NCBI GenBank assembly: GCA_016806145.1
Contig: CP063166.1
Location: forward strand, 4,154,001 to 4,218,000
Source of the DNA: Variovorax paradoxus
GTDB lineage: Bacteria; Pseudomonadota; Gammaproteobacteria; Burkholderiales; Burkholderiaceae_C
Direction of reading: 5' to 3'
DNA: 64,000 bases
The position numbers and the translations under genes were made by a program. Shown here in pieces: positions 11,805-19,631 of this stretch. Under the pieces are notes generated by a model. The model worked only from the letters and a program-made list of their open reading frames with translations, was not told the origin of the DNA and made no database searches. How positions within the stretch are numbered: position 1 is the stretch's first letter; every line of letters starts with the position of its first letter.

Positions 11805-13199
11805 ATGCGCTATCGCACCACCATCGCCGGCCAGGGCTTTTCCTTCGACGACCTGCGCCAGGTCATGGCCGCGGCCAGTCCCGCGCGCTCGGGCGACTAC
11901 CTCGCGGGCATCGGCGCGGCCACCGCGCAGCAGCGCATGGCGGCGCGCCACGTGCTGGCCGACACGCCGCTCGCGCAGTTCCTCAACGAGGCGCTGATCC
12001 CCTACGAGAGCGACAACATCACGCGGCTGATCATCGATAGCCACGATGCCCGGGCCTTCGCGCCGGTCTCCCACCTCACGGTCGGCGACTTCCGCAACTG
12101 GCTGCTGTCGGAGCAGGCGGACACCGCGGCGCTCACGGCCCTCGCGCCGGGCCTCACGCCCGAGATGGTGGCGGCGGTGTCGAAGCTCATGCGCAACCAG
12201 GACCTGGTCTCGGTCGCGAAGAAGTGCAACGTGGTCACGCGCTTTCGCGACACCATCGGCCTGCCCGGCCACCTCGCGGTGCGGCTGCAGCCCAACCACC
12301 CGACCGACGACCTGCGCGGCGTGGCCGCCTCCACGCTCGACGGCCTGCTCTACGGCGCGGGCGACGCGGTGATCGGCCTGAACCCGGTGTCCGACAGCCT
12401 GCCGGTGCTCGGCCGCCTGCTGCACATGCTCGACGAACTGATCCAGCGCTTCGAGATTCCCACCCAGAGCTGCGTGCTCACGCACGTCACCAACACGCTG
12501 CGCCTGGCCGAGGCCGGCGCGCCGGTCGACCTGGTGTTCCAGTCGATCGCGGGCACCGAGAAGGCCAACCTCTCGTTCGGCGTCACGCCCGAGCTGCTGG
12601 CCGAGGCCCACGACGCCGCGCAGTCGCTCCAGCGCGGCACCGTCGGCGACAACCTCATGTACTTCGAGACCGGCCAGGGCAGCGCGCTGTCGGCCAATGC
12701 CAACTTCGGCGTCGACCAGCAGACCTGCGAGGTGCGCGCCTATGCGCTGGCGCGCCGCTACAAGCCGCTGCTCATCAACACCGTGGTCGGCTTCATCGGC
12801 CCCGAGTACCTGTACGACGGCAAGCAGATCATCCGCGCCGGCCTCGAGGACCACTTCTGCGGCAAGCTCATGGGCCTGCCGATCGGCTGCGACATCTGCT
12901 ACACCAACCATGCCGAGGCCGACCAGGACGACATGGACAACCTGCTGGTGCTGCTGGGCACCGCGGGCATCAACTTCATCATGGGCATCCCGGGCGCCGA
13001 CGACGTGATGCTCAACTACCAGAGCACCTCCTTCCACGACGCGCTGTTCCTGCGCCAGACCCTGGGCCTCAAGCGCGCGCCCGAGTTCGAGGCCTGGCTG
13101 CAGCGCATGCAGATCACCGATGCGGCGGGGCGGATCGCGCCGCCCTCCTCCAACCGGCTGCTGGCCGGCATGGGCGCCCTGTCGGCGCTGTCCTCATGA
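11805..13199 (+). CDS. eutB: Ethanolamine ammonia-lyase large subunit
   Basis: A 464-residue TIM-barrel subunit of the adenosylcobalamin-dependent lyase that converts ethanolamine to acetaldehyde and ammonia. Full-length family match: MRYRTTIAGQGFSFDDLRQV at the start, LMRNQDLVSVAKKCNVVTRF, DAVIGLNPVSDSLPVLGRLL, FETGQGSALSANANFGVDQQ, and the C-terminal GLPIGCDICYTNHAEADQDD region that shapes the substrate pocket. It overlaps eutC by four bases (ATGA). No EutA reactivase, EutT or microcompartment genes are nearby, so this is the minimal non-compartment form. Confidence 0.97.
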   Translation: MRYRTTIAGQGFSFDDLRQVMAAASPARSGDYLAGIGAATAQQRMAARHVLADTPLAQFLNEALIPYESDNITRLIIDSHDARAFAPVSHLTVGDFRNWLLSEQADTAALTALAPGLTPEMVAAVSKLMRNQDLVSVAKKCNVVTRFRDTIGLPGHLAVRLQPNHPTDDLRGVAASTLDGLLYGAGDAVIGLNPVSDSLPVLGRLLHMLDELIQRFEIPTQSCVLTHVTNTLRLAEAGAPVDLVFQSIAGTEKANLSFGVTPELLAEAHDAAQSLQRGTVGDNLMYFETGQGSALSANANFGVDQQTCEVRAYALARRYKPLLINTVVGFIGPEYLYDGKQIIRAGLEDHFCGKLMGLPIGCDICYTNHAEADQDDMDNLLVLLGTAGINFIMGIPGADDVMLNYQSTSFHDALFLRQTLGLKRAPEFEAWLQRMQITDAAGRIAPPSSNRLLAGMGALSALSS

Positions 13200-13987
13200 G
13201 CGATCCGGTCACGCCCAATCCCTGGAGCCAGTGGCGCTCGGCCACGCCCGCGCGGCTCGCGCTGGGCCGCGCCGGTGCCGGCATGCCGACCGACGAGACG
13301 CTGCGCTTCGGCTGGGCCCATGCGATGGCGCGCGATGCGATCCATGCGGCGCTCGACGTCGATGTGCTCGAAGCCGCGCTGCGGCACGACGGCTGGCAGA
13401 CAGCGCAGGTGCGCAGCCGCGCCGAGGACCGCGCCACCTACCTGCGGCGCCCGGACCTGGGACGGCAGCTCGATGCCGGCGATGCGGACCGGTTGCGCGC
13501 CGGCGCCAGCGCACCGGCCGACGTCTGCATCGTGATCGGCGACGGCCTGTCCTCGCTCGCGGTCGCGCGCCATGCGGCGCCCCTGCTCGCGGCGCTGCGC
13601 CCGCACCTGCCGCCCGACACCCGCTTCGCCCCGGTCGTCGTCGCCACCCAGGCGCGCGTCGCGCTCGCCGACGAGGCGGCCGAGCTATTCGGCGCCACGC
13701 TCTCGGTGATGCTGATCGGCGAACGCCCGGGCCTCAGCTCGCCCGACAGCCTCGGCATCTACCTGACCCACGCGCCGCGCAAGGGCCGCCACGATGCCGA
13801 ACGCAACTGCATCTCGAACGTGCGGCCCGAGGGCCTGTCGTACGAACTCGCGGCCTTCAAGCTGACCTGGCTGATGCGCGAGGCGCTGCGGCGCGGGCTC
13901 AGCGGTGTGGGGCTCAAGGACGAGAGCGACCTGGCGGTGCTGGAGGCGGGTGTCGAACCACTCGGGCGCCTCGACAAGCAGCCCTAG
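13196..13987 (+). CDS. eutC: Ethanolamine ammonia-lyase small subunit
   Basis: A 263-residue small subunit that helps bind the cobalamin cofactor on EutB. Family landmarks include TPARLALGRAGAGMPTDE, DVCIVIGDGLSSLAVARHA and RNCISNVRPEGLSYELAAFK. Its ATG lies inside the eutB stop (ATGA overlap), so expression is translationally coupled. Only five bases separate its stop from the left arm of the hipBA operator, and no terminator is visible, so eut transcripts may read into hipBA. Confidence 0.96.
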   Translation: MSDPVTPNPWSQWRSATPARLALGRAGAGMPTDETLRFGWAHAMARDAIHAALDVDVLEAALRHDGWQTAQVRSRAEDRATYLRRPDLGRQLDAGDADRLRAGASAPADVCIVIGDGLSSLAVARHAAPLLAALRPHLPPDTRFAPVVVATQARVALADEAAELFGATLSVMLIGERPGLSSPDSLGIYLTHAPRKGRHDAERNCISNVRPEGLSYELAAFKLTWLMREALRRGLSGVGLKDESDLAVLEAGVEPLGRLDKQP

Positions 13988-13992
13988 ATTCG

Positions 13993-14035
13993 TCAATATA
14001 ATGGCTCTTAAACTACTTAACGGCCATTTTATTGA
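13993..14035 (+). promoter_or_regulatory. Symmetric hipBA operator overlapping promoter and hipB start
   Basis: TCAATATAATGGC (13993-14005) and GCCATTTTATTGA (14023-14035) are inverted arms matching at 12 of 13 positions. TTAA at 14008 and TTAA at 14017 share the same centre (14014). The left arm contains a perfect -10 hexamer TATAAT (13997-14002), and the right arm ends on the A of the hipB ATG. This strongly AT-rich 43-bp island in a GC-rich genome is what an autoregulatory HipB site would look like. No good -35 at normal spacing is visible. Confidence 0.7.
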
Positions 14036-14379
14036 TGTCAAGGCAAAGCAAGAGCCTTTCCGCACTGCCGTCCCGGACGCTGGCGCCGCTGGCACGCCTC
14101 GGCGAGCGATTGCGCGCTCACCGGTTCCAGCGCGAATGGACGGTGGCCGAGGCCTCGGAACGCCTGCTGTGTTCGCCCACGACCCTGCGCGCGCTCGAAG
14201 CCGGCAAGCCGGGCACGAGCATCGGCCTGCTCGCGCACGCGCTGTGGCTCTTCGGTGAGATCGACACGCTCGACGCGGTGGCGCCGGCGCCCTCGGGGCT
14301 GACCGCCCAGCGCCGGGTCCGCAGGTCGGCCTCGCGCCCCGTGGCCGGCACCATCGCCGAGGACGAGCGTGACTTCTGA
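14035..14379 (+). CDS. hipB: HipB-like antitoxin / Xre-family DNA-binding protein
   Basis: A 114-residue protein with one helix-turn-helix: LGERLRAHRFQREWTVAEAS and ERLLCSPTTLRALEAGKPGT, then a basic C-terminal tail. The size, HTH type and position directly upstream of a HipA kinase identify it as the HipB partner, which binds its own promoter and neutralises HipA. ATG 14035 was chosen over the adjacent TTG 14032. The gene overlaps hipA by 11 bases. The tail RRSASRPVAGTIAEDERDF is longer than in short HipB proteins and may contact HipA. Confidence 0.85.
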   Translation: MSRQSKSLSALPSRTLAPLARLGERLRAHRFQREWTVAEASERLLCSPTTLRALEAGKPGTSIGLLAHALWLFGEIDTLDAVAPAPSGLTAQRRVRRSASRPVAGTIAEDERDF

Positions 14380-15625
14380 GTCCGAGGCCTCCGCCGAACG
14401 CGGCATCTATGTCGGCCTGGCCCGGCGCACCGGGGACGCGGTGCAGCCGGCCGGCCTGATGAAGCTCGCCCGCCGCGGCGTGGTCGAAGGCGGCGAATTC
14501 GCCTACGGGCGACGCTACCTGCAGCAGCCCGACGCCACGCCGCTGAACCCCGAGCACCTGGCGCTGCGCGAGGCCCCTTTCGTCCTGCCCGAGCGCCGGG
14601 TGCGCGACGGCGGTGCGATGCCGCTCACACTGCGCGACGCGCTGCCCGACAGCTGGGGGCGCAAGGTGCTGGAGATCCGCCAGGGCCGGCCGCTGTCCGA
14701 CGTCGACGCCCTGCTGCTGACCAACGAGGACCGCATCGGCGCGATGGTGTTCTCGGAATCGCTGCCCGTCCGCAGCGACGAGCCGCCCTCCACGCTCGGA
14801 TCGCTCGAGGAACTCGCGCAGGCGTCGCGCCGCATCGAGGCGGGCCTGGACATCGGCGACGACATGCTGCGCTTGCTGCGCGGCGGCAGCCTGGGCGGCG
14901 CACGGCCGAAGGCGCCCTTCGCGCACGACGGCAGGCGCTTCATCGCCAAGTTCGCGTCGCGCGGCGACGACCACGATGTCGAGGTGATCGAGGCCGCGAC
15001 GCTGTGGCTGGCCGCCAGCTGCGGCATCGACGTGCCGTCGTTCCTGTTGCAGCCGCTGACGGTGGGCCATGCCCTGCTGGTCGAGCGATTCGACCGCGCG
15101 GGACCGCTGCACGACGAACGCCGCTTCCACTATCTGTCCGCCTCGGCATTGCTCGACGTGCCGTACGAGTCGAGCGCGGGCAGCTATGTGGAGTTCGCGC
15201 AATGGCTGCGGCGCAACTCCGCCAGCCCGAAGGAGGACCTGCGGGAGCTGTTCCGCCGCATGGTCTTCAACCTGGCCGTGGGCAACAGCGACGACCACGT
15301 GAAGAACCACGGCGCGCTGCGCGACCCCGAAGGCGGCTGGCGGCTGGCGCCGGCCTTCGACCTCGTGATGCAGCTCGGCGTCCACACCGGCTACCAGGAG
15401 CTGGCGATCCTCCCCGGCCAGCATGCGTCGAGCCTCGAACTCGCCCGGCAGGCGGCATCGCAGTTCGGCCTCGATGCGACCGAAACGGACGCCCTGATCG
15501 AAGGCATTGGCGACACCGTCGCACTGCAGGCGGCCGCCAGCGTGGAATCGGCCGGCGGCAACCGCGCGCTGACGGAACGGGTGAAGGACTTCATCGCGCA
15601 GCAGGCCGCCCGTATCGCCGCCTGA
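14369..15625 (+). CDS. hipA: HipA-family serine/threonine kinase toxin
   Basis: A 418-residue HipA-type kinase. GGSLGGARPKAPF near residue 171 corresponds to the flexible loop carrying the autophosphorylated Ser of E. coli HipA. MVFNLAVGNSDDHVKNHG (about 298-315) is the catalytic loop, and APAFDLV provides the metal-binding Asp. In known systems HipA phosphorylates glutamyl-tRNA synthetase or related targets and causes growth arrest. The start is GTG 14369, with GAGG upstream and overlap with hipB, so the two are coupled. All visible catalytic motifs look intact, so the toxin is predicted to be active. The exact target is unknown. Confidence 0.88.
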   Translation: MTSESEASAERGIYVGLARRTGDAVQPAGLMKLARRGVVEGGEFAYGRRYLQQPDATPLNPEHLALREAPFVLPERRVRDGGAMPLTLRDALPDSWGRKVLEIRQGRPLSDVDALLLTNEDRIGAMVFSESLPVRSDEPPSTLGSLEELAQASRRIEAGLDIGDDMLRLLRGGSLGGARPKAPFAHDGRRFIAKFASRGDDHDVEVIEAATLWLAASCGIDVPSFLLQPLTVGHALLVERFDRAGPLHDERRFHYLSASALLDVPYESSAGSYVEFAQWLRRNSASPKEDLRELFRRMVFNLAVGNSDDHVKNHGALRDPEGGWRLAPAFDLVMQLGVHTGYQELAILPGQHASSLELARQAASQFGLDATETDALIEGIGDTVALQAAASVESAGGNRALTERVKDFIAQQAARIAA

Positions 15626-15687
15626 GCGCGCCTGCCTATGATGGAGCGCATTGCGGCCACCAGATCCGCAAGCCCACCGGAGACACC

Positions 15688-16266
15688 ATGACCACCCGCT
15701 ACCCCCTCGCCGAGCTCGCCGACCTGCCCGAAGACATCCGCGCCGCCATCCTCGCGGTGCAGGAGAAGGCCGGCTTCGTGCCCAACGTGTTCCTCGCGCT
15801 CGCGCGCCGGCCCGCCGAATGGCGCGCCTTCTTCGCCTACCACGACGCGCTGATGCTCAAGGAGGAAGGCTCGCTGACCAAGGGCGACCGCGAGATGATC
15901 GTGACCACCACCAGCGCGGCCAACCAGTGCCTCTACTGCGTGGTGGCGCACGGCGCGCTGCTGCGCATCTACGAGAAGAAGCCGCTGGTGGCCGACCAGG
16001 TGGCCGTGAACTACCGCAAGGCCGACATCACTCCGCGCCAGCGCGCGATGCTCGACTTCGCGATGAAGGTCTGCGAGCGCTCGCACGAGATCGACGACAG
16101 CGACTTCGCGCCGCTGCATGCCCACGGCTTCGACGACGAAGACATCTGGGACATCGCGGCCATCACCGCCTTCTTCGGCCTGAGCAACCGGCTCGCGAGC
16201 TTCAGCGGCATGCAGCCGAATCCCGAGTTCTTCCTGATGGGACGGCTGCCGCGCGAAAAGAAATAA
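15688..16266 (+). CDS. Peroxidase-related AhpD-like protein
   Basis: A 192-residue all-helical protein of the carboxymuconolactone decarboxylase/AhpD superfamily. The catalytic-type motif is CLYCVVAHG (CxxC followed by His), within TTTSAANQCLYCVVAHGALL. The C-terminus SNRLASFSGMQPNPEFFLMG is characteristic of the group annotated as uncharacterised peroxidase-related enzymes. It may reduce peroxides through the Cys pair; the physiological reductant is unknown. It is a single gene starting at ATG 15688 and ending convergent to eptA. Confidence 0.85.
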   Translation: MTTRYPLAELADLPEDIRAAILAVQEKAGFVPNVFLALARRPAEWRAFFAYHDALMLKEEGSLTKGDREMIVTTTSAANQCLYCVVAHGALLRIYEKKPLVADQVAVNYRKADITPRQRAMLDFAMKVCERSHEIDDSDFAPLHAHGFDDEDIWDIAAITAFFGLSNRLASFSGMQPNPEFFLMGRLPREKK

Positions 16267-16296
16267 GCGGCGCGGCCGGCGCTCAGGCCGCGCCGC
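16267..16296. terminator. Hairpin between convergent genes
   Basis: GCGGCGCGGCC (16267-16277) and GGCCGCGCCGC (16286-16296) make a perfect 11-bp stem with an eight-base loop, spanning the gap between the AhpD-like gene and the end of eptA. There is no T run on either side, so it may be a Rho-assisted or pausing hairpin rather than a strict intrinsic terminator. Confidence 0.5.
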
Positions 16297-18040
16297 CCTT
16301 GCGGCAGGTGGCCAGCGCATCGAGCGCGGGCTTGTAGGTCGGCGTGTTCACGTCCATCAGGCCCAGCACCGTGTGATAGAGGTTGTCGTGCGTGAGCGGC
16401 GCATCGAGGCCGGCTTCCATGCACGGACGCGACAGCTTGCGACGCTCGCTGAGCCCGGCGCTGAACCAGGTGACCATCGGCACGTGCTTCTGCGCCTCGG
16501 GCGCGAAGCTGTAGGGCACGCCGTGCAGGAACAGGCCGAACTCGCCCAGCGATTCGCCGTGGTCGCTCACGTAGAGCAGGCCCGGGTCGTACTGGGTCGA
16601 CTGGCCCTTGAGCCAGTCGATGGTGCGGCCGAGGAAGCGGTCGGTCTGCGCGATCGAGTTGTCGTAGACGTTCATCAGCTCGGTATGGCCGCACTCGGCG
16701 AGCGCATTGGTCTTGCACTCGGGCTGGAAGCGCTTCATGTCGGCGCCCGAGCGCTTGTAGTAGGCGGGCCCGTGGCTGCCCATCTGGTGCATCACCAGCA
16801 CCACGCCCTTGGCGCGGCGCTCGGCCGGCAGCGCGGCGATGCGCGCATCGAGGCCCTCGAGCATCACGTCGTCGAGGCATTCCTCGCCGTCGCACAGCGC
16901 GCTCCTGGTGGCGCTCGGCAGGTTGTCGAAGGCCGAGGCATTGGGAATGCGCGTGCAGACGTCCTTGCAGCCGGCCTGGTTGTCGAGCCAGAACACGGCC
17001 AGCCCGGCGGCCTGCAGCACGTCGACCAGGTTCTCGTAGTCGTCCTTGCGCGATTCGTAGCCCTGCTTGCCCAGCGGCGAGAACATGCAGGGCACCGAGG
17101 CCAGCGTGTTGGTGCCGCAGGAGTGCACCTCGCGGTAGCTCAGCACGCCGCGCTTCGCGAGTTCGGGCGTGGTGTCGCGCGCATAGCCGTTGAGGCCGAA
17201 GTGGTCGGCGCGCGCGGTCTCGCCCACCACCACCACGAACAGCGGCGGCTTCTGCTGGGCCGCGTAGCTGGCGCCGAGCGTGGTGCCCGCGGTGATCGGG
17301 ATCAGCTTGCCGCTGCGCTTCGACAGCGGCTTGATGAACACCGCGCCGGTCGAATAAAGGCTCGCGATCGGGTTCATCATGTAGCGCAGGTGCACGTTGT
17401 TGCGCATCAGCGGCGCCAGCTGCCGGTTCATGGCCACGGCCGCGACCAGCGCGACGGCCACCGCGAGCAGCAGCAGCACGGCATTGCGCCACAGCTGCGA
17501 GATCCAGCGCATCGGCGCGATGCGCGCGAACCACAGCACGACGGCGACCGGCGCGATCACCACCAGCAGGTTGAAGCCCATGCGCCAGCTCAGCAGATCG
17601 CGCGCCTCGTTGGGATCGGTCTGCAAGACGTTGGCGATCATGGTCGGGTCCATGACCACGCGGTACTCGAGCATGTAGTGCTGCACCAGCGCCGCCAGCA
17701 CGGCCACCGCCAGCCACAGCGGCTTCATCCAGCGCGTCCAGGCGGTGAACGAGAGCATGGCCACCGTGCCGCAGAAGCTCAGCAGGCTCATCGCGGCGAT
17801 GGTCGGCAGGTAGGTGCTGGGCGCGCCGCCGATGCGGGCCAGTTCGTTCCACAGCGGCCAGTTGGCGACCAGGCCCAGGTACAGGGCCAGCCACAGCACC
17901 ATCTGCCGGGCCGATCGCGGCCGCTCCAGCCATTGGCGCGCCGTCTCCCACGTGGTCCCGGATGCGGTGCCCGGGCGGTGTTGGGAGATCGGTGGGATGC
18001 CGGACCGGAGCGGCGCTGGCTCTATGCGCGTGACAGACAT
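16283..18040 (-). CDS. eptA: Lipid A phosphoethanolamine transferase, EptA family
   Basis: A 585-residue inner-membrane enzyme that moves phosphoethanolamine from phosphatidylethanolamine to lipid A on the periplasmic side. About five transmembrane helices occupy the first 180 residues. The periplasmic sulfatase-fold domain has the nucleophile Thr at about residue 275 in VVVGETARADHFGLNGYARD, the metal-binding SDHGESLGE, and several cysteines (HSCGTNT, SVPCMFS, CKDVC) that form disulfides in known EptA proteins. It lies 57 bp downstream of a PAP2 gene on the same strand and next to a two-component system, a layout associated with regulated polymyxin resistance. Confidence 0.92.
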   Translation of the reverse strand: MSVTRIEPAPLRSGIPPISQHRPGTASGTTWETARQWLERPRSARQMVLWLALYLGLVANWPLWNELARIGGAPSTYLPTIAAMSLLSFCGTVAMLSFTAWTRWMKPLWLAVAVLAALVQHYMLEYRVVMDPTMIANVLQTDPNEARDLLSWRMGFNLLVVIAPVAVVLWFARIAPMRWISQLWRNAVLLLLAVAVALVAAVAMNRQLAPLMRNNVHLRYMMNPIASLYSTGAVFIKPLSKRSGKLIPITAGTTLGASYAAQQKPPLFVVVVGETARADHFGLNGYARDTTPELAKRGVLSYREVHSCGTNTLASVPCMFSPLGKQGYESRKDDYENLVDVLQAAGLAVFWLDNQAGCKDVCTRIPNASAFDNLPSATRSALCDGEECLDDVMLEGLDARIAALPAERRAKGVVLVMHQMGSHGPAYYKRSGADMKRFQPECKTNALAECGHTELMNVYDNSIAQTDRFLGRTIDWLKGQSTQYDPGLLYVSDHGESLGEFGLFLHGVPYSFAPEAQKHVPMVTWFSAGLSERRKLSRPCMEAGLDAPLTHDNLYHTVLGLMDVNTPTYKPALDALATCRKGGAA

Positions 18041-18061
18041 GCGACAAATGTAGGGAGCGTG

Positions 18062-18102
18062 CCTGAAAGGAGCCTGAACTCCGAGTTCAGGTGCTGTTCA
18101 GG
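18062..18102. promoter_or_regulatory. Paired TGAA direct repeats upstream of eptA
   Basis: On the plus strand CCTGAAA (18062) and CCTGAAC (18073) are 11 bp apart, followed by GTTCAGG at 18085 and 18096, also 11 bp apart and inverted to the first pair. Half-sites spaced one helical turn apart are typical for OmpR-type response regulators. The same TGAA core recurs before the adjacent regulator gene. The inner pair can also form a CCTGAACT/AGTTCAGG hairpin, so a terminator role between PAP2 and eptA is an alternative. Confidence 0.5.
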
Positions 18103-18796
18103 CTTCCTGCAACGCAATGGCGTCTTTGCGCGCGCCCGCGCGCCGGGCGAACGCGTCGATGGCGAAGCCCACGGCCCAGCAGACCCAGCCGCTCCAGAGG
18201 GTGTGGCTCATGTAGTGGGCGCCGCGCAGCTGTTGCGTGACGCCGAGCAGCAGGCCGCCGATCAGCGCGGCGGCCAGCCAGGCCAGCGCGATGCGCGGGG
18301 CGACGCGCCGCAGCACGAAGTAGCCGCCCAGGTAGGCGAAGGCGGTGGACGCGTGGCCGGCCGGGAAGCAGCCGCCCGGGCCGCCGTCGCGCACGCCCCA
18401 GGACCAGTGCGAGACGTAGCGCACCATGCCGCCGAACTCCTGCAGGTCCCACGGGCAGCTGGTGTGGCTCGCGTGCTTGAGCAGGCTGACGGCGAACACC
18501 GAGGCCAGCACCGTCAGCGCCAGCTGCGCGCGGCTCGCGCGGTCGAGCCGCCGCAGGAAGCCCACGGGCCAGCGGATCGCGAGGAACAACCCGGCCAGCA
18601 GCGCCCAGCTGAGGTTCTTGGCGCCGGTGTGCATCACATGGACCAGGAACGGGTTCTCGCGCAGCGGAAAGCCCATCGGCGTGCCCATCCAGCGCGCGAT
18701 CGGCAGGTCGGCGCCGCTGGCGTCCCAGAGCAGCAACAGGGCGAGCGAGATCAGGGTCCAGGCGCCCAGGCGGAGGTTCGGGAAGCGGCGGGTCAT
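18098..18796 (-). CDS. PAP2-family lipid phosphatase
   Basis: A 232-residue membrane phosphatase with about six hydrophobic segments. The PAP2 signature is recognisable as KHASHTSCPWD, GCFPAGHASTAFAY and RGAHYMSHTLWSGW, giving the catalytic His residues. It could act on undecaprenyl pyrophosphate, phosphatidylglycerol phosphate or lipid A phosphate. With eptA immediately downstream and a two-component system upstream, lipid A or lipid-carrier metabolism is most likely. ATG 18796 was chosen because the reading frame upstream is not hydrophobic or conserved-looking; its ribosome site is weak. The 5' side is divergent from the response regulator. Confidence 0.85.
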   Translation of the reverse strand: MTRRFPNLRLGAWTLISLALLLLWDASGADLPIARWMGTPMGFPLRENPFLVHVMHTGAKNLSWALLAGLFLAIRWPVGFLRRLDRASRAQLALTVLASVFAVSLLKHASHTSCPWDLQEFGGMVRYVSHWSWGVRDGGPGGCFPAGHASTAFAYLGGYFVLRRVAPRIALAWLAAALIGGLLLGVTQQLRGAHYMSHTLWSGWVCWAVGFAIDAFARRAGARKDAIALQEA

Positions 18797-18847
18797 CGGA
18801 AAAAAGCGGTCATCGGCAAAAATGGGGCCCAGCCTAGGCCGCGCGAA

Positions 18848-18904
18848 TGAACCAGGCCTGAAGCCACATGAACCGAAGCTGAAGCCGGCTGAGCGCCAGC
18901 TGAC
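18848..18904 (+). promoter_or_regulatory. Array of six phased TGA(A) half-sites before the response regulator
   Basis: TGAA begins at 18848, 18859, 18869 and 18880, followed by TGAG at 18890 and TGAC at 18901. The intervals are 11, 10, 11, 10 and 11 bp, so all half-sites face the same side of the helix. The array lies in the divergent gap between the PAP2 gene (start 18796) and the regulator gene (start 18960). This is the pattern expected of a cooperative OmpR/PmrA-type operator and suggests autoregulation. Confidence 0.6.
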
Positions 18905-18959
18905 CGCGGCCCGGACGCTAGACTCCGGCCTTCCCACCGAATCCGAGGAGTGCCGTCGC

Positions 18960-19628
18960 GTGCGCATATTGCTGGTCGAAGACGATGTGTCGCTGGCGGA
19001 CGCGGTCTGCGGCTACCTACTGGCCAAGGCCTTCGTGGTCGACGTGGCGCCGAGCCTGGCCGATGCGCGCGGCGCGCTGCTCTCGGTGCAGTACGCGGCG
19101 GTGCTGCTCGACCTGCACCTGGGCGACGGCGACGGGCTCTCGCTGCTGCCGCAGGTGCGCGCGTTGCGCGAGCCGCCGATCGTCATCGTGCTGACCGCGC
19201 GCGACCAGGTCACCGACCGCATCCGCGGCCTCGATGCCGGCGCCGACGACTACCTGATCAAACCCTACGACCCGGCCGAGCTGCTGGCGCGGCTGCGCGC
19301 GGTGGAGCGCCGGCGCAGCGCGGGCAACTCGCCGGTGCTGCAGCTGGGCACGCTCGAGATCGACATCGCGCACGACCGCGTGCGCCGCGACGGCCAGCCG
19401 GTGACGCTGACGCAGAAGGAATGGGCGCTGCTGCGCGTGATGGCCACCCGGCCCGAGCGCATCCATACGCGCGAGAACCTCGCCGATGCGCTCTACGGCT
19501 TCGGCGACGAGGCCGACAGCAACACGCTCGAGGTCTTCATCAGCCGGCTGCGGCGCAAGCTCGGCCGCAGCCACATCCAGACCCTGCGCGGGCTCGGCTA
19601 CCGGCTCTCGGCCGACGAGGAGGACTAG
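18960..19628 (+). CDS. OmpR-family response regulator (PmrA/QseB-like)
   Basis: A 222-residue regulator. The receiver domain has acidic EDD at residues 7-9, phospho-acceptor Asp51 in VLLDLHLGDGDG, a conserved Thr in VLTARDQ and Lys in LIKPYD. The C-terminal winged helix has LTQKEWALLRVM and TLEVFISRLRRKLG, with LRGLGYRL at the end. The start is GTG 18960, ten bases after AGGAG. It is followed three bases later by its sensor kinase. The neighbouring PAP2 and eptA genes and shared TGAA repeats point to envelope or lipid A control, as for PmrA. Confidence 0.9.
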   Translation: MRILLVEDDVSLADAVCGYLLAKAFVVDVAPSLADARGALLSVQYAAVLLDLHLGDGDGLSLLPQVRALREPPIVIVLTARDQVTDRIRGLDAGADDYLIKPYDPAELLARLRAVERRRSAGNSPVLQLGTLEIDIAHDRVRRDGQPVTLTQKEWALLRVMATRPERIHTRENLADALYGFGDEADSNTLEVFISRLRRKLGRSHIQTLRGLGYRLSADEED

Positions 19629-19631
19629 CCG

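Noticed and set aside
13993..15625. hipBA region as a recent transfer or mobile element
   Set aside because: Only the 43-bp operator is AT-rich; the coding sequences match the genome's composition and no integrase, repeats or attachment sites flank them.
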